Below are positions 41,061 through 52,104 of a stretch of DNA of 64,000 nt, in pieces (positions within the stretch are counted from its first letter, which is position 1; every line of letters starts with the position of its first letter). The stretch spans positions 1-64,000 of the forward strand of contig JAHDYR010000041.1 of the NCBI GenBank assembly GCA_019828565.1, given 5' to 3'. The position numbers and the translations under genes are program-made. The notes beneath the pieces were generated by a model that saw nothing but the letters and a program-made list of their open reading frames with translations, was not told where the DNA came from and did no database searches. The stretch comes from Carpediemonas membranifera (taxonomy: Eukaryota; Fornicata).

Positions 41061-42407
41061 ATGGACCGACGTCAGAGCGTCGCCTTCAACGCCGCGGTCC
41101 TTGACTGCCTAACGCCGGGGAACTCCGCCCAGGCCACCGCTCTCCTTCGCGATATCCATCCATGCGCCCCGGTGGCGCACAAGCTTGACGGCTTGATCTC
41201 GATGTTCGTCATTAGAGCAGAGATCGTGGATGACATCCTTCCTGATACGGTCAAGCGCGAGTTACTATGGGAACTCCTCCCGGTAGCCTTTATCTCGCGC
41301 ATCCAACACCTCCGCCATGAAGAGGACTTTGATGCCTTTATCGATGGTCTATACGAGGCCGTCGAAGACCTCGAAGAGCTCGAAGTGGAGAAGAAGGCCT
41401 TTGAGGCCGCCGACATTTCCGCTCGCAGCCGTATGCGCCTTAACCTGCGCACCACCAAGAACCCTACCCAGGACCACCAGCCAGCCGGCCACATGCCCCA
41501 GGCCAACCCGATCAACCAGAACAAGCCCCAACACCAGCACCCCGACCTCGACCGCGCCGCCATCAAGCAGTATAGGAGAGACCACAACCTGTGCCTGTAC
41601 TGCGGCGGCGAGGGTCATCGGATTGCCGATTGCCCAAACAAGGGCCCGAACAAGATCAAGCGTGAGGCCGTACGGGCCCTGGATGAAGATACCACGCCCT
41701 TCGATCCCGCGGACGCTGTAGAGCCCCTCATGGCGCTCGATACGGCACTGACCCCTGATTCCGAGGACAGCACCGTCCACTGGTGTGACGTCAGCCGGGT
41801 GTGCCTCAAGCCGTACACCACCCGAGCCAGGGACCTGCTCGACACAGGCGCCGCCAACGCCTACGTGTCTGAAGAGTTCGCAAAGGCGGCCGTGGAAGCC
41901 ACGGGCATCGCCGCATCCCGCATAAACCGGACCGTGGACACCGCTGCCTCAACTGTGGCGAAGACGAGCTCGGCATCAGAGTTACACGTCCCAGCGCCGC
42001 CTCCGTCCGTCACCTCGTCGTACTCTGACGACGACTGGAAAAGCGTCGTTCGGTCGGCGTTCCGGTCGGTCTTCGCCCGGCAGTCGCGCCTCGTCGATCA
42101 TCTGGCCCGCGTCCAGGTGCGCGAGGTGTCAGCTGCCATCACTGCCCGGCCGGTGGAGCCCGGAAGGCACCACTATCCGCGAATAGCATGGCCACCAGAC
42201 GACCATTTCTCGAAAATGGCGGGCTCTGATGTTCTTGCAGTGCTGCTTTGGTTACTCGTTGAAGCGGCTTGGTCGGATCTCGCGGCCTTGCGAGCTCTTT
42301 CTTACGTCATAAACATCATCCACTGCTCTTGTTCTCGTCGTTGTTGTATCTCCGGGCGTTTTATTCCGGGCCGGCTGTGTCCTTCTGGGTCTGGACGGGC
42401 TGGTTGA
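41061..42407 (+). pseudogene. Ty3/gypsy gag-protease, 3'-truncated
   Basis: The protein has a helical gag part, a CCHC zinc knuckle (CLYCGGEGHRIADC near residue 175) that packages RNA, and a retroviral-type aspartic protease start with active-site DTG (RDLLDTGAANAYVSE near residue 260). Similarity ends around 42000, and the remaining residues to 42407 look like unrelated sequence read through. Reverse transcriptase and integrase are absent here. It might be the 5' half of the same element family as the integrase at 27.6 kb, but this is not shown. Confidence 0.7.
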
Positions 42408-42619
42408 CAGGGCCTTACGAGGAAGTGGCGGCAGACCCAAAGAATGACACGACCAAGAGTAAGAAAGAGTAAGGAAGAATATGATGTCGGCAGACGTCGT
42501 CGGTCTCGCCAGGCCCGGGTCGGCCTCCGCGTCACGGAACTCGGATTGGAGATGGCACGACGTCATTTATCACCCGGGAGGGCAGCTCAAAGGCTGATTC
42601 ACTCGGTGAAATCCATGCT

Positions 42620-43252
42620 GTGCATCACAAGGCAGAGTTGCTTGAGCGGAAAATGTCTGGCAGGCTTATACAGCATTGTGTTCGCGATGCACGATCAGCT
42701 CATTGTAGCAGTATGCGTGTGCAATCGCCTCGCATATTCCAGCGACCTTACTTGCGCTTTTTGGCGGTCGCTGGTGGCTACCGTAGCCGTGGCATCGGCC
42801 GCGCCCTGGTTGAGTCTGTGTGTAACTGGGGATGGTCAGTAAGACTGTTTGCCATTCAGTCGGCAGTTTCATTTTATCTCAGCGTTGGGTTCAACGTGGA
42901 TGGCTCTGAGACCTTTGATGGGACAGTGTCAATGTTCTATCGCAGCAGAACGCGTCACGCGGTGTCGGAAGTCGCGTGTTGTGTCAGCACGGCTGACGTA
43001 ACAGACAATCCCAAGACTCTCCTGCCGTTCATCAGTGTTGATGAGACTGGGATGTGCATCGAGTACGGCGTTGGCGAGCAGTGTGTCGTGGGGTCGGATC
43101 AGGTTTGCCGCGGTCTGCACACCCGCGAGTTTGTACCGCCTCATGTGTGGGTAGGGTTCACTGGTCACGTGTGCCACCCTGACCGTGACGTTTCAACAGA
43201 TGCTCTGTATATCGTTGGGCTGTCTTCCCACCAACGCCGATTGGTCCACTGA
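42620..43252 (+). pseudogene. GNAT acetyltransferase-like frame in a repeat-family gene
   Basis: The segment LRFLAVAGGYRSRGIGRALV followed by AIQSAVSFYLSVGF matches GNAT motifs A (R-x-x-G-x-G/A, acetyl-CoA binding) and B. GNAT enzymes transfer acetyl groups to amines or proteins. The start of the domain is missing or in another frame, because the first 30 residues look like frameshifted sequence. After the GNAT part the frame runs into a segment similar to the family genes at 45.2 kb. It is either a fusion or two neighbouring pieces. Confidence 0.5.
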
Positions 43253-44165
43253 CTCGTCGCGCTGGACGGGCCTTCTTGAGCTGGTCAAGGCCGAGCCCGA
43301 CCTTAACACGCTTCCTCGCGGCCTGGAGGTCTTCTCCCCTTTCTGCCTCCACGCGCCCAACCCAGTTGTCGCCCGTCCCCCCGAGACCCAGCCCGCTCGA
43401 GCCGGAGTTGACTCAGCGCGTCAACATGGACGTCATCCGTGCGCTTCACCGCGACTTCCCCGATCTGCTGGATCGGGATGTCACCTCCCCCGATGCCTTC
43501 CGCCGCGCGTTCGGCATCCCCGCTTCGCTATGCATCGTCTGCGGTAAGCGGGTGCTGAAGGGGTTCAGCAGCACGCCTCTGCCCACTATCGCCGGATCAA
43601 GAAAGTCAGGATCCCGACGGGCACGCGATATGTCATCAGGTGCAGGAACGTCCACGCGCAAGTTGACCAAGTCAACCCACGGTCCGCCGCGCGAGGTCGT
43701 GCTTACCAAGCACGCCGACCTCAGCTGGGTGTTGGACGCGCCATGTATGACGTCCTCTGGATGGTCCAGAACACGTTGCGTCTGGAGGACTACCTCTCTC
43801 CCCGTTCTGTGCGTGAGCAGGGTACGCTGCGCCACCTCGGCTTCACCGCCGACACTCTGCTGGCAGTCATCCTGCACCTGGGCTCTCGCTGGAGCCACCA
43901 CCTGTTCTCGGTTGAGGAGTCCGAGCGCATGGCCGAGGAGATGGAGGCTGACCTCCAGGCCGACCCGAACTGGAGCGGTGAGGGCACCCCGCTCTGCTTC
44001 TACTTTGAGCACGACTGGGCTCAACATGACCGCCTGCCCAAGGGTTGGGCACTCCCCCGCGAGGTCATGATCCTCCGGGTCAACCGGGACATGACCTTCA
44101 CCTGCCAGACGAGGTTTCACAGTCTGTGCCCGATATTGCCGTATACATACCTCTCCCTCCAGTGA
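43253..44165 (+). pseudogene. Repeat-family gene, multi-frame copy
   Basis: Continues from the GNAT piece through frames at 43276-43740 and 43743-44165. It contains ELTQRVNMDVIRALHRDFPD and PASLCIVCGK, matching ELTRALNPESVKAW and PATCLVCGG in the gene at 45211. The last part (VLWMVQNTLRLEDYLSP onward) looks like an ordinary globular protein with a FEHDW segment. Frame changes are small and may be short introns; no family is known to me. Confidence 0.45.
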
Positions 44166-44227
44166 TGGTGACGGATATTGGTGTGTCACATGTGGGCAAT
44201 TCTGGCAAATGGAAATTATGGACGAAA

Positions 44228-45125
44228 ATGACCCCCCATGGTGTGACTCACAGATGGGGCTCCACGCCGCGGGCTTGCCCTCCCGCATACACTCGCCAAC
44301 CGCCAGCAGCTGCTGGGTCGTCCAAGTGTATCATCTAGGCTCAATGTCCTAGGTCCATCTGATGTCCGCGCGGCAGTCTCACACCGCCCGCGCGCTCCTA
44401 GCTAGAAGCCGGGTTCCGCGCCGTGTAAGGTGGCGCGGATGTCCCGGTGTGCAGCAAGGGCCAGAGGCCAATGCAATACCACGGGTCCGAAGACGCCGTG
44501 GCGCACAGCTAGGATTTTGACATCATTAGATGGTGGCGGACTTACCTTGTTGCCGCTCCAGGGTCCCGTCGGAGCACCTGATTGATGTTGTTTAGTTCGG
44601 CACGAAGAAGTGACCGAAACTGAGAGAGAGTGAGGAATCGTGATCTATATGTGGTAAATGAGCATCCTAAACAGATATAGCAGCAGAGGTGCTTGGAGAG
44701 CGATTATATTCGTGCGCGCGAAGGAATGTGTGAAAAAAGTGGCGTCGAAAAAAGAGATACAGAAAAAAAAGGATGACATATTCTGCATATTCTGCGCGGC
44801 CATCTCGAGGACGGCAGACGTTGCGTTCAAGGCTGTTAGTGGGGCAACCGCACTATATCCAGGCCTAGTTGATGGGTTATGCCATTGGGAGCGGGCTAAG
44901 TCATCGTCCATTTCGTCAAATGAAGGTTGGGAGGAGTGATTTCGCTGTCTTCTGCCTCATCGTATGGTTGCTCGTTGATGTCCATGCTTCAACCAGAGTC
45001 AACTGCAGGTAAACAAGCTGGTGCACTTTTAGACTGTGGGCTCGGCAGACCCAGCTGCTGGTACACAGCCTCCTACACACGCTGCCCCATCGTTTGCAGC
45101 ATGTAACCTCATCGCGGAAGCTCAC
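44228..45125. repeat. Duplicated non-coding block, copy 1
   Basis: Nearly identical to 58056-59035 (offset about 13.8 kb, same orientation) from GGGCTCCACGCCGCGGGC onward, with divergence and small indels near the end (after CATGCTT). It contains no convincing gene. A LINE-like piece follows copy 2, so the block may be part of a LINE or its 5' region. Confidence 0.85.
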
Positions 45126-45210
45126 CCCGGAAGTACAGGTAAGGTTACCTCCCGGTTATCACGCCGCACGCGTTCCGATACTGGGCCATTAATGGCGCAC
45201 AGCCCTCGCT

Positions 45211-46190
45211 GTGCCGGGCCTATACCTGTTCGAAGCCTCTGAGTACGAGAGAGAGGCTGGTGACCGTCATGTCGCTGACGGCTGCGTGGAGACGCAGGCA
45301 CTTTTTGTGCTCACCTTCGGAGAGAAGCAGGACTGTGAGTTCTCCACTGCCACAGTGCTCTTCCGCACCAACGGGACCCTCTTCACCCACAAGGTCTGTT
45401 GCGCTGCCTCTCGTTCGGAGTGCGCGTTGCAGTTCTACGACTTCGACGCCGCTGTCGATGAGGCCGAGGTGAGAGCCATCCAGGCCGCCTCTGAGCTCGA
45501 GGGCCTCAAGCTCTACCTCGCTCCCGCCCCCGCCCCCGAGACGCCTCAGTCGATCGCCATCCCCGATGACGACAGTCCTCTACATCTAGAGTTGACCCGG
45601 GCTTTAAACCCCGAGAGCGTCAAGGCCTGGATGGGTCGACCCGACCTGGTCAGCGACCCCGCCGCCCTCCGCCGTGCCATGGACTTGCCCCCTGCCACCT
45701 GCCTTGTCTGCGGTGGCAGTCTGTCTTCTGACCGTAACTTTGTGTGCACCAACACGGTCACCGAGCCCGACCCCCGCAACCCGGGCAAGACGAAGAAGGT
45801 CGTCTGCGGCATGGAGGGCAAGAAGCTCAACAGCAAGGCCGTCAACAAGCGTGTGCTCCGGCTTTCCAAGAATGCAAACTTCAGCATTCTCTGGGCGAAG
45901 GTCCCCGAAGTCCCCCCGAAGTTGACAACCGCGACTATGCCATGGCCCCCTTCGACTGCAAGAAGGGTGTGGCCTGTTTTGAGCCGACCTTCCACAACGC
46001 TGAGCCTCACGCCCGCGCGGCCAAGTGCGTCCTCAACCTGGCCTCGCGCCAGACGCTCTGCCTGCTCGTTAACACCGAGATGGAGTGCATCATGGGCTTG
46101 ACCCTTTCCATCCCTTACCTTACCAATGAGATTGGCTCTGTCACGCCAGTCAGGATCATCCAACCAACAGTCAACATCCCGATGACCGTA
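45211..46190 (+). CDS. Repeat-family gene with CxxCGG motif
   Basis: The first frame (45211-45930) reads a globular N-terminal part, an Ala/Pro linker (YLAPAPAPETP), a segment ELTRALNPESVKAW and a Cys-rich patch (CLVCGG, then Cys at three later places) that may bind zinc. The protein continues after about 45910 in a second frame (NRDYAMAPFDCKKGVACFEP onward, to about 46190). A short intron or frameshift near 45905-45930 joins them. It shares its design with the copies at 40.3 and 43.3 kb and the CIVCGG patch with the HEPN-like gene. Function unknown. Confidence 0.5.
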
Positions 46191-46241
46191 AGAACAAGCA
46201 TCGATTTATCTCTCATGAGCGCCATAAACAGGGCACGACCC

Positions 46242-47798
46242 TCACATGAACCGTGCCACAATCCGACTCGACCTTGCCTTGTGCCGCTTGAGCAGTCCCC
46301 TGTACGACGCCATGGCGTAGTGCATCCGGTTCCTCAGCCGGCTTCCCCCCACCGCACGGGCTGCCCGAGCCCTGGCGGCCACGGACATGCCCGCATTTCC
46401 CACAGCATATGGGCGACCGCGGGTGAGTTCGACGAGCTCCTTGGTGCACTGTGTCGCCGTGCTGACGAGGGCGAGGTGGGTCTGGGCGGCGGGGCCGAAT
46501 GATGCAGGGATGGCGGCCGTCGCGAGCACGGTCTCGTCGATCTGCGCACAGAGGTGAACCAGTTGACCCGCAGAGACGACGCCGTGGGTCAGGGCGGCGG
46601 CCCTCAGCAGGCCGGGCAGACCAGTCAGAGTGTGCAGGCTAGGGTACGTCCGGGCAATGGCGTCCAGCCGCTTGGCCCAGGCCGAGACGGGCTCGGGCCT
46701 GAGCTCGTGTCTGAGCCGGTCAACGGCGACACCGGTGTCAACGCAGTAGGACACCTCCGCGAGGGTCTTGATGAGGCGGGTGGCGATCTTGTCGTGTACG
46801 GCGGGGTTGCTGGCCCGAACCTGGTCGAGCATCTCCTCAAGGTGCACCGCGAGTACGACTGAGCACAGGGCGTGGACAGCTGCCCACAGCGCTACGGGGC
46901 TATCAGTCGTGGGTGCAGGGACCATTGCTGTTACAGGTCCCGCCATGGCGGCCGGGTGTGGCTCGGAGGACACCAGCTGGGACTCAGTGAGGTCCAGCCC
47001 GCCTGTGGCGACCAAGGCCTCGATGTCCGCGAGAGCGAGGTAGTGGGACAGCAGCAGGGGTCTGCGGGCCTGGACGAGGGCGAGCGCGTCCATGAATAAC
47101 TGTGGTGTGGGCATGGCGGATCTGCAGGGGCAGGTGAACACCGCGTGCATGCAGTGGATCGCAGACACGTGGAGCAGGCCCGCCAGGACGGCGCACGGGA
47201 GCACAGAGAAGAGGGGGAAGGTGAAGACGAGGCGCAGAGCAATGAGGGGCACGAGAGGGGCGACTGTGGTGTACATTGCAGAGGCAGGGAGGGGTGCCCG
47301 GATGGCATCGAAGATGCGGGTGGGAATGGGGGCAGGCCGCAGCGTCATGGCGTCGACTCGGGCCGACATGGCCAGAAGTGTGATGGAGGTAACCACTGCT
47401 GGCGGGATGACGCTTATACGGTGGGATGCGACGGTGAGGAAGAGGATTGCGGCCCAAATCATGTGGCATGACATGGCAACAAGGGTCACACGGTCGAAAA
47501 CGGAGAGGATCCAGAGAAAAGTCCACCGAATGCGGTAGCTGGGGACCTTAAAGAGCTTCACAAACGTGAAGGTAAGCGGTATTGCCGCGAAACTGGCAAT
47601 GAATGCTGGAATCAAGGAAACGAAGTGGAATGACCGCAATAGCGAGTAGAAGCTGATTAGCACGACATGGAACAAGCTAAACCACACAGTAGCACTATAA
47701 ATACGCCACGTGCGTTCGAGTTCGGCCATCTGTCTGAGCAATCGACTTTGGCAGAGTTTTCTCGCCGCAACAAGGACACTAGCCGGCATACAACCCAT
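46242..47798 (-). CDS. Membrane protein, possibly Ndc1-like nucleoporin
   Basis: 518 residues; an ATG at 47729 (MAELERTWRIYSATVWF) is a likely alternative start. The first 240 residues have about six hydrophobic segments in pairs, and the rest is a soluble helical domain. This matches Ndc1, a six-span nuclear-pore and spindle-pole membrane protein with a cytoplasmic C-terminal half, and the segment RRPLLLSHYLALADIEAL sits where Ndc1 has its conserved 'YLA-DL' segment after the last span. The match is by layout and one segment, so other multi-span proteins remain possible. It marks the start of the host gene block. Confidence 0.45.
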   Translation of the reverse strand: MGCMPASVLVAARKLCQSRLLRQMAELERTWRIYSATVWFSLFHVVLISFYSLLRSFHFVSLIPAFIASFAAIPLTFTFVKLFKVPSYRIRWTFLWILSVFDRVTLVAMSCHMIWAAILFLTVASHRISVIPPAVVTSITLLAMSARVDAMTLRPAPIPTRIFDAIRAPLPASAMYTTVAPLVPLIALRLVFTFPLFSVLPCAVLAGLLHVSAIHCMHAVFTCPCRSAMPTPQLFMDALALVQARRPLLLSHYLALADIEALVATGGLDLTESQLVSSEPHPAAMAGPVTAMVPAPTTDSPVALWAAVHALCSVVLAVHLEEMLDQVRASNPAVHDKIATRLIKTLAEVSYCVDTGVAVDRLRHELRPEPVSAWAKRLDAIARTYPSLHTLTGLPGLLRAAALTHGVVSAGQLVHLCAQIDETVLATAAIPASFGPAAQTHLALVSTATQCTKELVELTRGRPYAVGNAGMSVAARARAARAVGGSRLRNRMHYAMASYRGLLKRHKARSSRIVARFM

Positions 47799-47914
47799 CC
47801 AGCCCCCGTATCACTCACCAGACATGCCCGTAAACACATCAATTGTCAGTTTACTGGAGTGCTGATCGTTGTGGACAGATCCTACGCTACGTAAGCTGTC
47901 CCGGGCCATATGGC

Positions 47915-48405
47915 TCATCTGCGCTTGCGGGGCTTCTTTGGCTTGTTCGATGCCACCTTCTTGCCCTGCCCCTTGCCCTTGGCCTGGGGTTGTCCCTTCC
48001 TGGCAGCCGCCGCAGCCGCTGCAGCGGCCTCGGCACGCTGGGTCTGGATTGCCTTCATGGCGTCAGCAACGGCGAAGTAGAACTGCAGCTCTGTGTGAGA
48101 GGGGGGGGGGTGAACAAACTCGAGGAGAAACTTTCGTTGCCTTCAAGAGAGAAGCGGATGCGGCCGCTGGTGAAGAAATCAGCGGGATGCCTCTTATTTG
48201 ACTGTATAAGATGATTCTAAGGGCACCGTACCTCTTCATGGAACTTAACGCCAGTCTTCTTCACGCCATCAAGCAGGAGGTTGTAGTCTGGGTTCTGGAC
48301 GGCCTTTCCCTTGGAAACGATCCTATAGCGGCTTGTACGCGTAACATCAAAGTTGATAGGCCACAGTACACGCCAGCGTGCGTATTCCTCGGCCATTTCT
48401 CTCAA
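47915..48405 (-). CDS. SRP19: Signal recognition particle 19-kDa protein, three exons
   Basis: Exons 48405-48227, 48166-48120 and 48090-47915 with introns of 60 and 29 nt; the second has a C-run and CACAG acceptor. Joined, they give 133 residues: RWRVLWPINFDVTRTSRYR, GKAVQNP, then EEVRGRIRFSLEG, which fit the SRP19 pattern of a W/Y-P start, the K-A-V-x-N-P segment and the R-G-R-x-R-V strand. SRP19 binds SRP RNA helices 6 and 8 and helps load SRP54. The C-terminus is Ala-rich and ends in a Lys/Arg tail (KKPRKRR), common in this family. The joins are supported because each restores the frame and the domain. Confidence 0.75.
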
Positions 48406-48625
48406 ATTCGGTGTCGTAGTCAGTCATATACATCCGTCACCGTAAACACGGGTAAATACGTAAATCACCACCATGGCTGTGATGCGGCTCCAATTCTCTC
48501 ATTTACATAGCCAGTGGCGACATCGTGGTCATTAAGTTTGCCGTTTGGGTCGAGATGGTTCGAATACTGCAAGTATAACAACTTCAGCCGGGGAAGAAAG
48601 GGGCTACAACCGTGACCTACTCCAT

Positions 48626-49633
48626 TCACTCAGGGTTGAGTCGGCCCGTGAACCCCGTCTGCATAGCCTTCTGCCTGATCCTGACGTTCCAATTGAGACA
48701 AGACCGGAGTGACGTGAACCAGTCGTTGCTGCCTCCACGACGGGACACAGTGTATAGCGGATACGGCGATCTGATTACATCAATTGAATCTCCAACCTGG
48801 AGCTCGATACGGTACCGCCCGTCGATGTTTGCCCAGGCAGTTGATGACGACCCCTTGGGGACAGAGACGCTGAGCAGCGCGTCAACCGGCAGTGTGATAG
48901 GTCTGAACGAGAGGGAGTGGGGGCAGATGGGTGTGAACACCATGACGGGGATCGCAGGGTGGACTACTGACCCGCCCGCAGAGAGGTTGTACGCCGTTGA
49001 CCCGGTGGCGGTAGCGATGATGATCCCGTCGCCGTCTACAGTTGTCAGTGAGTCGCCATCGCATGTGCACTCGAGCTGGGTGAGGAAGGCGGAGTAGCCT
49101 CGGTCAACGGCGACTTCGTTCATGACCTGGAAAGAAGAAGTGGGCTTCCCGTCGTGGTAGACTGTTGCGGTGAAACGAACCCGCTCCAATACATCCATTT
49201 CACCCTTAGTGACGGATTGGATGACCTCGTCAACCTCGTCGGCCGTAAAGGGCGTGAGGAAGCCCAGGGAGCCGACGTTGAACGATAAAACCGGCGGTAT
49301 AGTCTCGTGGAACATACTGCATACGTACAAGAGCGTTCCATCGCCTCCTAGTGTGATCACAAGGTCGAGATCGACCTCGCTGAGATCCTCGGCACTGCAA
49401 ACCTCCACTTCAGAGGGACACCGGTCCGCCACTGATGAATCTACCACCGTGGTGATGCCACTGTTCTCGAATGCCTCGTGAATCTGCTCGAAAAGACGGT
49501 CTGCGGTGGCGTCACCGGGCTTTCGAACGACAAGGACACGCTGGGGCGGCGGCATTGGTTCTCGCGTCAGGAGGCGGCTCTTAGTATGGTTATTGCTTTC
49601 TTTTTTGTTACTTTCATCGTCGGATGACGGCAT
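48626..49633 (-). CDS. NADK: NAD kinase
   Basis: Phosphorylates NAD to NADP with ATP, the only route to NADP in the cell. Residues 96-100 are GGDGT, the ATP/inorganic phosphate loop; 172-173 are NE in the NAD site; 210-215 are TGSTAY. The length of 335 residues from MPSSDDES fits a cytosolic enzyme with a short charged N-terminus. The open frame extends upstream to a Met at 49714 whose 27 extra residues are hydrophobic and probably untranslated, although a targeting peptide cannot be excluded. Frame intact, no intron needed. Confidence 0.93.
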   Translation of the reverse strand: MPSSDDESNKKESNNHTKSRLLTREPMPPPQRVLVVRKPGDATADRLFEQIHEAFENSGITTVVDSSVADRCPSEVEVCSAEDLSEVDLDLVITLGGDGTLLYVCSMFHETIPPVLSFNVGSLGFLTPFTADEVDEVIQSVTKGEMDVLERVRFTATVYHDGKPTSSFQVMNEVAVDRGYSAFLTQLECTCDGDSLTTVDGDGIIIATATGSTAYNLSAGGSVVHPAIPVMVFTPICPHSLSFRPITLPVDALLSVSVPKGSSSTAWANIDGRYRIELQVGDSIDVIRSPYPLYTVSRRGGSNDWFTSLRSCLNWNVRIRQKAMQTGFTGRLNPE

Positions 49634-49847
49634 AATTGCCGCTAACCTCGTTTTTGTGATTCTGGCCAATAAGAAGATGACAGGTCTGAGAACTGCAACA
49701 GACAATATGGCCATACAGTGGCAAGTATTGCCCCAGTAGACCTGTAAGTGCCTGGAATGGTGTGTGTGCAGCCTTTATTAGTCGGGGCAGCATTCTTATT
49801 ATTCTTGACTCAAGCCGTCTCGAAAAACGGAGAACAGGGCTGGCAGC

Positions 49848-50187
49848 TCAGTGGCTCCTCAGAAGATAGCTGATGAGCATGTATGCAATGAGGAATACAA
49901 CCAGGACGAGCAGGACGATGTAGATGAGGCTGACCTTCTTGTGGTGGATCATGTAGGAGACCTTCTCCGCCGTCTTGTGGATCGCTGCGGAAGTAGTCGA
50001 CATGCTATCACCTACTGAGCCGAGGAGGTCATCCTGGTCCTGAACTGTCGTCCCCAAGTCGCTGGAGAGGTCCTTGAGTATGGCAATCTTGTTTGAAAGC
50101 TCGTTAAGCTAGTGTAACACTCAGATGGATAAAGTAACGAACTTCTTCTTCATGATCCCGGTAATATAGCTGGCTGCGGGACTCCAT
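49848..50187 (-). CDS. BET1: Bet1-like SNARE, two exons, 101 aa
   Basis: Exon 1 50187-50143 (15 codons, MESRSQLYYRDHEEE) and exon 2 50108-49848, with a 34-nt GT...AG intron. The join makes a SNARE helix starting LNELSNKIAILKDL with hydrophobic heptads and a Gln zero layer (TTVQDQDDLL), followed by a C-terminal anchor of about 20 hydrophobic residues and a two- or three-residue lumenal end. Bet1 acts in ER-Golgi fusion. Short length and no N-terminal domain favour Bet1 over syntaxin-8-type Qc SNAREs. The exact Qc subfamily is not certain. Confidence 0.7.
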
Positions 50188-50400
50188 TCGTGAGACGACC
50201 GATCTGACCTTAAAATGCACAATCATCAATTCCTCGGACCGAGTCCCGAGTTGGTCTTCCGGCGTCAGGCAAAAGAAACCGCCCTCTTACCGTCCTTGAT
50301 GCCTCCATTCTTGAGCGCATAATCACCTTCATTGCGATCTTAACCTTCAGCGCGGTCAAACCCTGACAATGCGGGTCCTCTATTTAACATCACGCGGCTC

Positions 50401-51021
50401 TCATACGGCCTGAGACTGACTGGCAGCCTGAAGGAAGGACACGTGCAGCTGTATCTCCTCGTCAGTCTTCCCTACGCCCTGGGCTCTAAGCTCATCAAAG
50501 TTCAACGGCCCGCCCCTCGCCATGGCTGCCTCTAGCTTCTGGTCATCCGCTGCTGTCCAGCTAGCGGCATGCCTCTGGAAGTTTGGTGGAACCGACACGT
50601 TTTCTCGCTTCGGCTCGGGGGTATCCTCGACCTTCGCCCGCTTCACACCCTCCGCGCCAGGGACATGTGGCTCAACGTCCACGGCTTTGCGGGTGAGGTT
50701 GATCTTGACCTGGCCGCCTGGACGGGGGAGCTCCTTGTCATCCTCGCTGACGTAGCCCACATCGGCGTCATCCATCTCGGCGTCGGGGATCTCATCCATT
50801 GGATCGTATTGCATGTCTTCGAACCAGCGGACGAGACGGCTGCGGTATTTCCTGATCACAAGCTCCTGCTTCCTGATCTTCTGCTCCTTTTCCTTCAGAA
50901 GAAGCAGGAGCCGCATGTTGTGTTCGAGCAGCTTATCCTGCTTTGACCTCATCTCAAGGTTGTTCTGGACCAAGGCTTCCATCCACTTCGGCCGCTCGTG
51001 TCTCTCCTCTTTTCGTTGCAT
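50401..51021 (-). CDS. Coiled-coil protein with SANT/Myb-like end, 206 aa
   Basis: The N-terminal 65 residues form a Leu/Lys/Glu-rich coiled coil (LLEHNMRLLLLLKEKEQK). An acidic linker follows (DEIPDAEMDDADVGYVSEDD), then a basic/Pro segment, and residues 155-200 (ASWTAADDQKLEAAMARGG onward) fit a Myb/SANT helix bundle starting with a Trp. Such domains bind DNA or histones, so a chromatin or transcription role is plausible. No specific family. Single exon. Confidence 0.5.
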   Translation of the reverse strand: MQRKEERHERPKWMEALVQNNLEMRSKQDKLLEHNMRLLLLLKEKEQKIRKQELVIRKYRSRLVRWFEDMQYDPMDEIPDAEMDDADVGYVSEDDKELPRPGGQVKINLTRKAVDVEPHVPGAEGVKRAKVEDTPEPKRENVSVPPNFQRHAASWTAADDQKLEAAMARGGPLNFDELRAQGVGKTDEEIQLHVSFLQAASQSQAV

Positions 51022-51254
51022 AAAAAAATTAGCGGCATTTACCGCCGTCGATGGAGGCCAGACACGTTAGCCGAGCCCTGTACAGCGTTTCAAGGATAGC
51101 TCCACTTATTAACCAGAGAAGAGGTCAAACTCCAGTTGAATAGCTCGACGGGCACCCGAACACGCGGTCTGTAACGCACCAAGGGATGCCATAGATGCCT
51201 GACTGAACCCCCATACTTATGCGAGCTATACTACTATAATCCGAATTTACCGGC

Positions 51255-52104
51255 TCACACCCGGCGGTAAACCTTGATGTAGTGGGTCCCGTCTTTCCGT
51301 AGCGCCCTCTCCGCATCCGCCGTCGCCGTCCCAATAGCGGCCACCACTGGGTCGCCCTTCAGCTCTGAGTCGGTGACCTCCTGGAACATGGGCGAGAGGG
51401 CGAACTGCGAGTCCATCCACTGCCGCAGCTCGAAGACGTCTGTGGCCGTGTATACGATCGCCCCCTTCTTCAGCGCATAGGCGTATTCTGCGAGGAGGTT
51501 AACACTGATGATGCGTCTGCGGTGGTTGCTCTTCTTAAAATGCGGGTCCGGGAAGAGGAAGAGCATCGTGTCCAGCTGGCCCTTCCGGAAGTAGCAGGGG
51601 AAGTGTTTCATCGCGTTCGAGCGGATGACGGCGGCGTTGTCTCCACTGCGACCCTCTGCGCGCTGCTTCAGGATCTGCTCCTGGGCGTATTCCACAACAA
51701 CTTCTCGGATCTCGAGGCCAATGATAAGTTTGTTAGGAAAGAGCTCTGAGAGGCGCATAGTCATCCCGCCATAGCCACAGCCGACGTCAGCAACGCTAAT
51801 GTGCCCGCAACGTTCGATTGCGTCGCGAGTGTAGAGGCGGGTGATGTCGAAATCAGCAGGAGACGTCGGATACGTAACCAGCATGTCTGCGAGGGGGTTA
51901 GCATGTGCTCTGGGTAAGATAAGGGGTGGATAGCTCATACCTGGTGCCGTGGAACTTGCCCTTGACCCGCTTGCTCCCATCCTCAAGCTTCGCGAAGCCG
52001 AGCATGTTTGTGCCTATTTCCTGAAAGTGAGAAGGATCTTCTACGTTGATGTTGGCATATTTCCGCTTCTCAGCGCCATTCTCTATCGTGGATGAGCCTG
52101 CCAT
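51255..52104 (-). CDS. TRM8: tRNA (guanine-N7)-methyltransferase, two exons, 272 aa
   Basis: Exon 1 52104-51941 and exon 2 51909-51255; the intron of 31 nt (GTATGAG...CCCAG) splits the R-A-H-A-N-P segment, and joining restores it. Methylates G46 of tRNA with S-adenosylmethionine, with a WD partner (Trm82). Motifs: RAHANPLAD, the SAM loop VADVGCGYGG, LIIGLEIR, SNAMKHFP, FPDPHFKKSNHRRR and the TDVFELRQWM end, all in the expected order. The N-terminal 54 residues are an extra, Lys-rich extension. Splice joining is supported by the exact restoration of a conserved motif. Confidence 0.93.
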
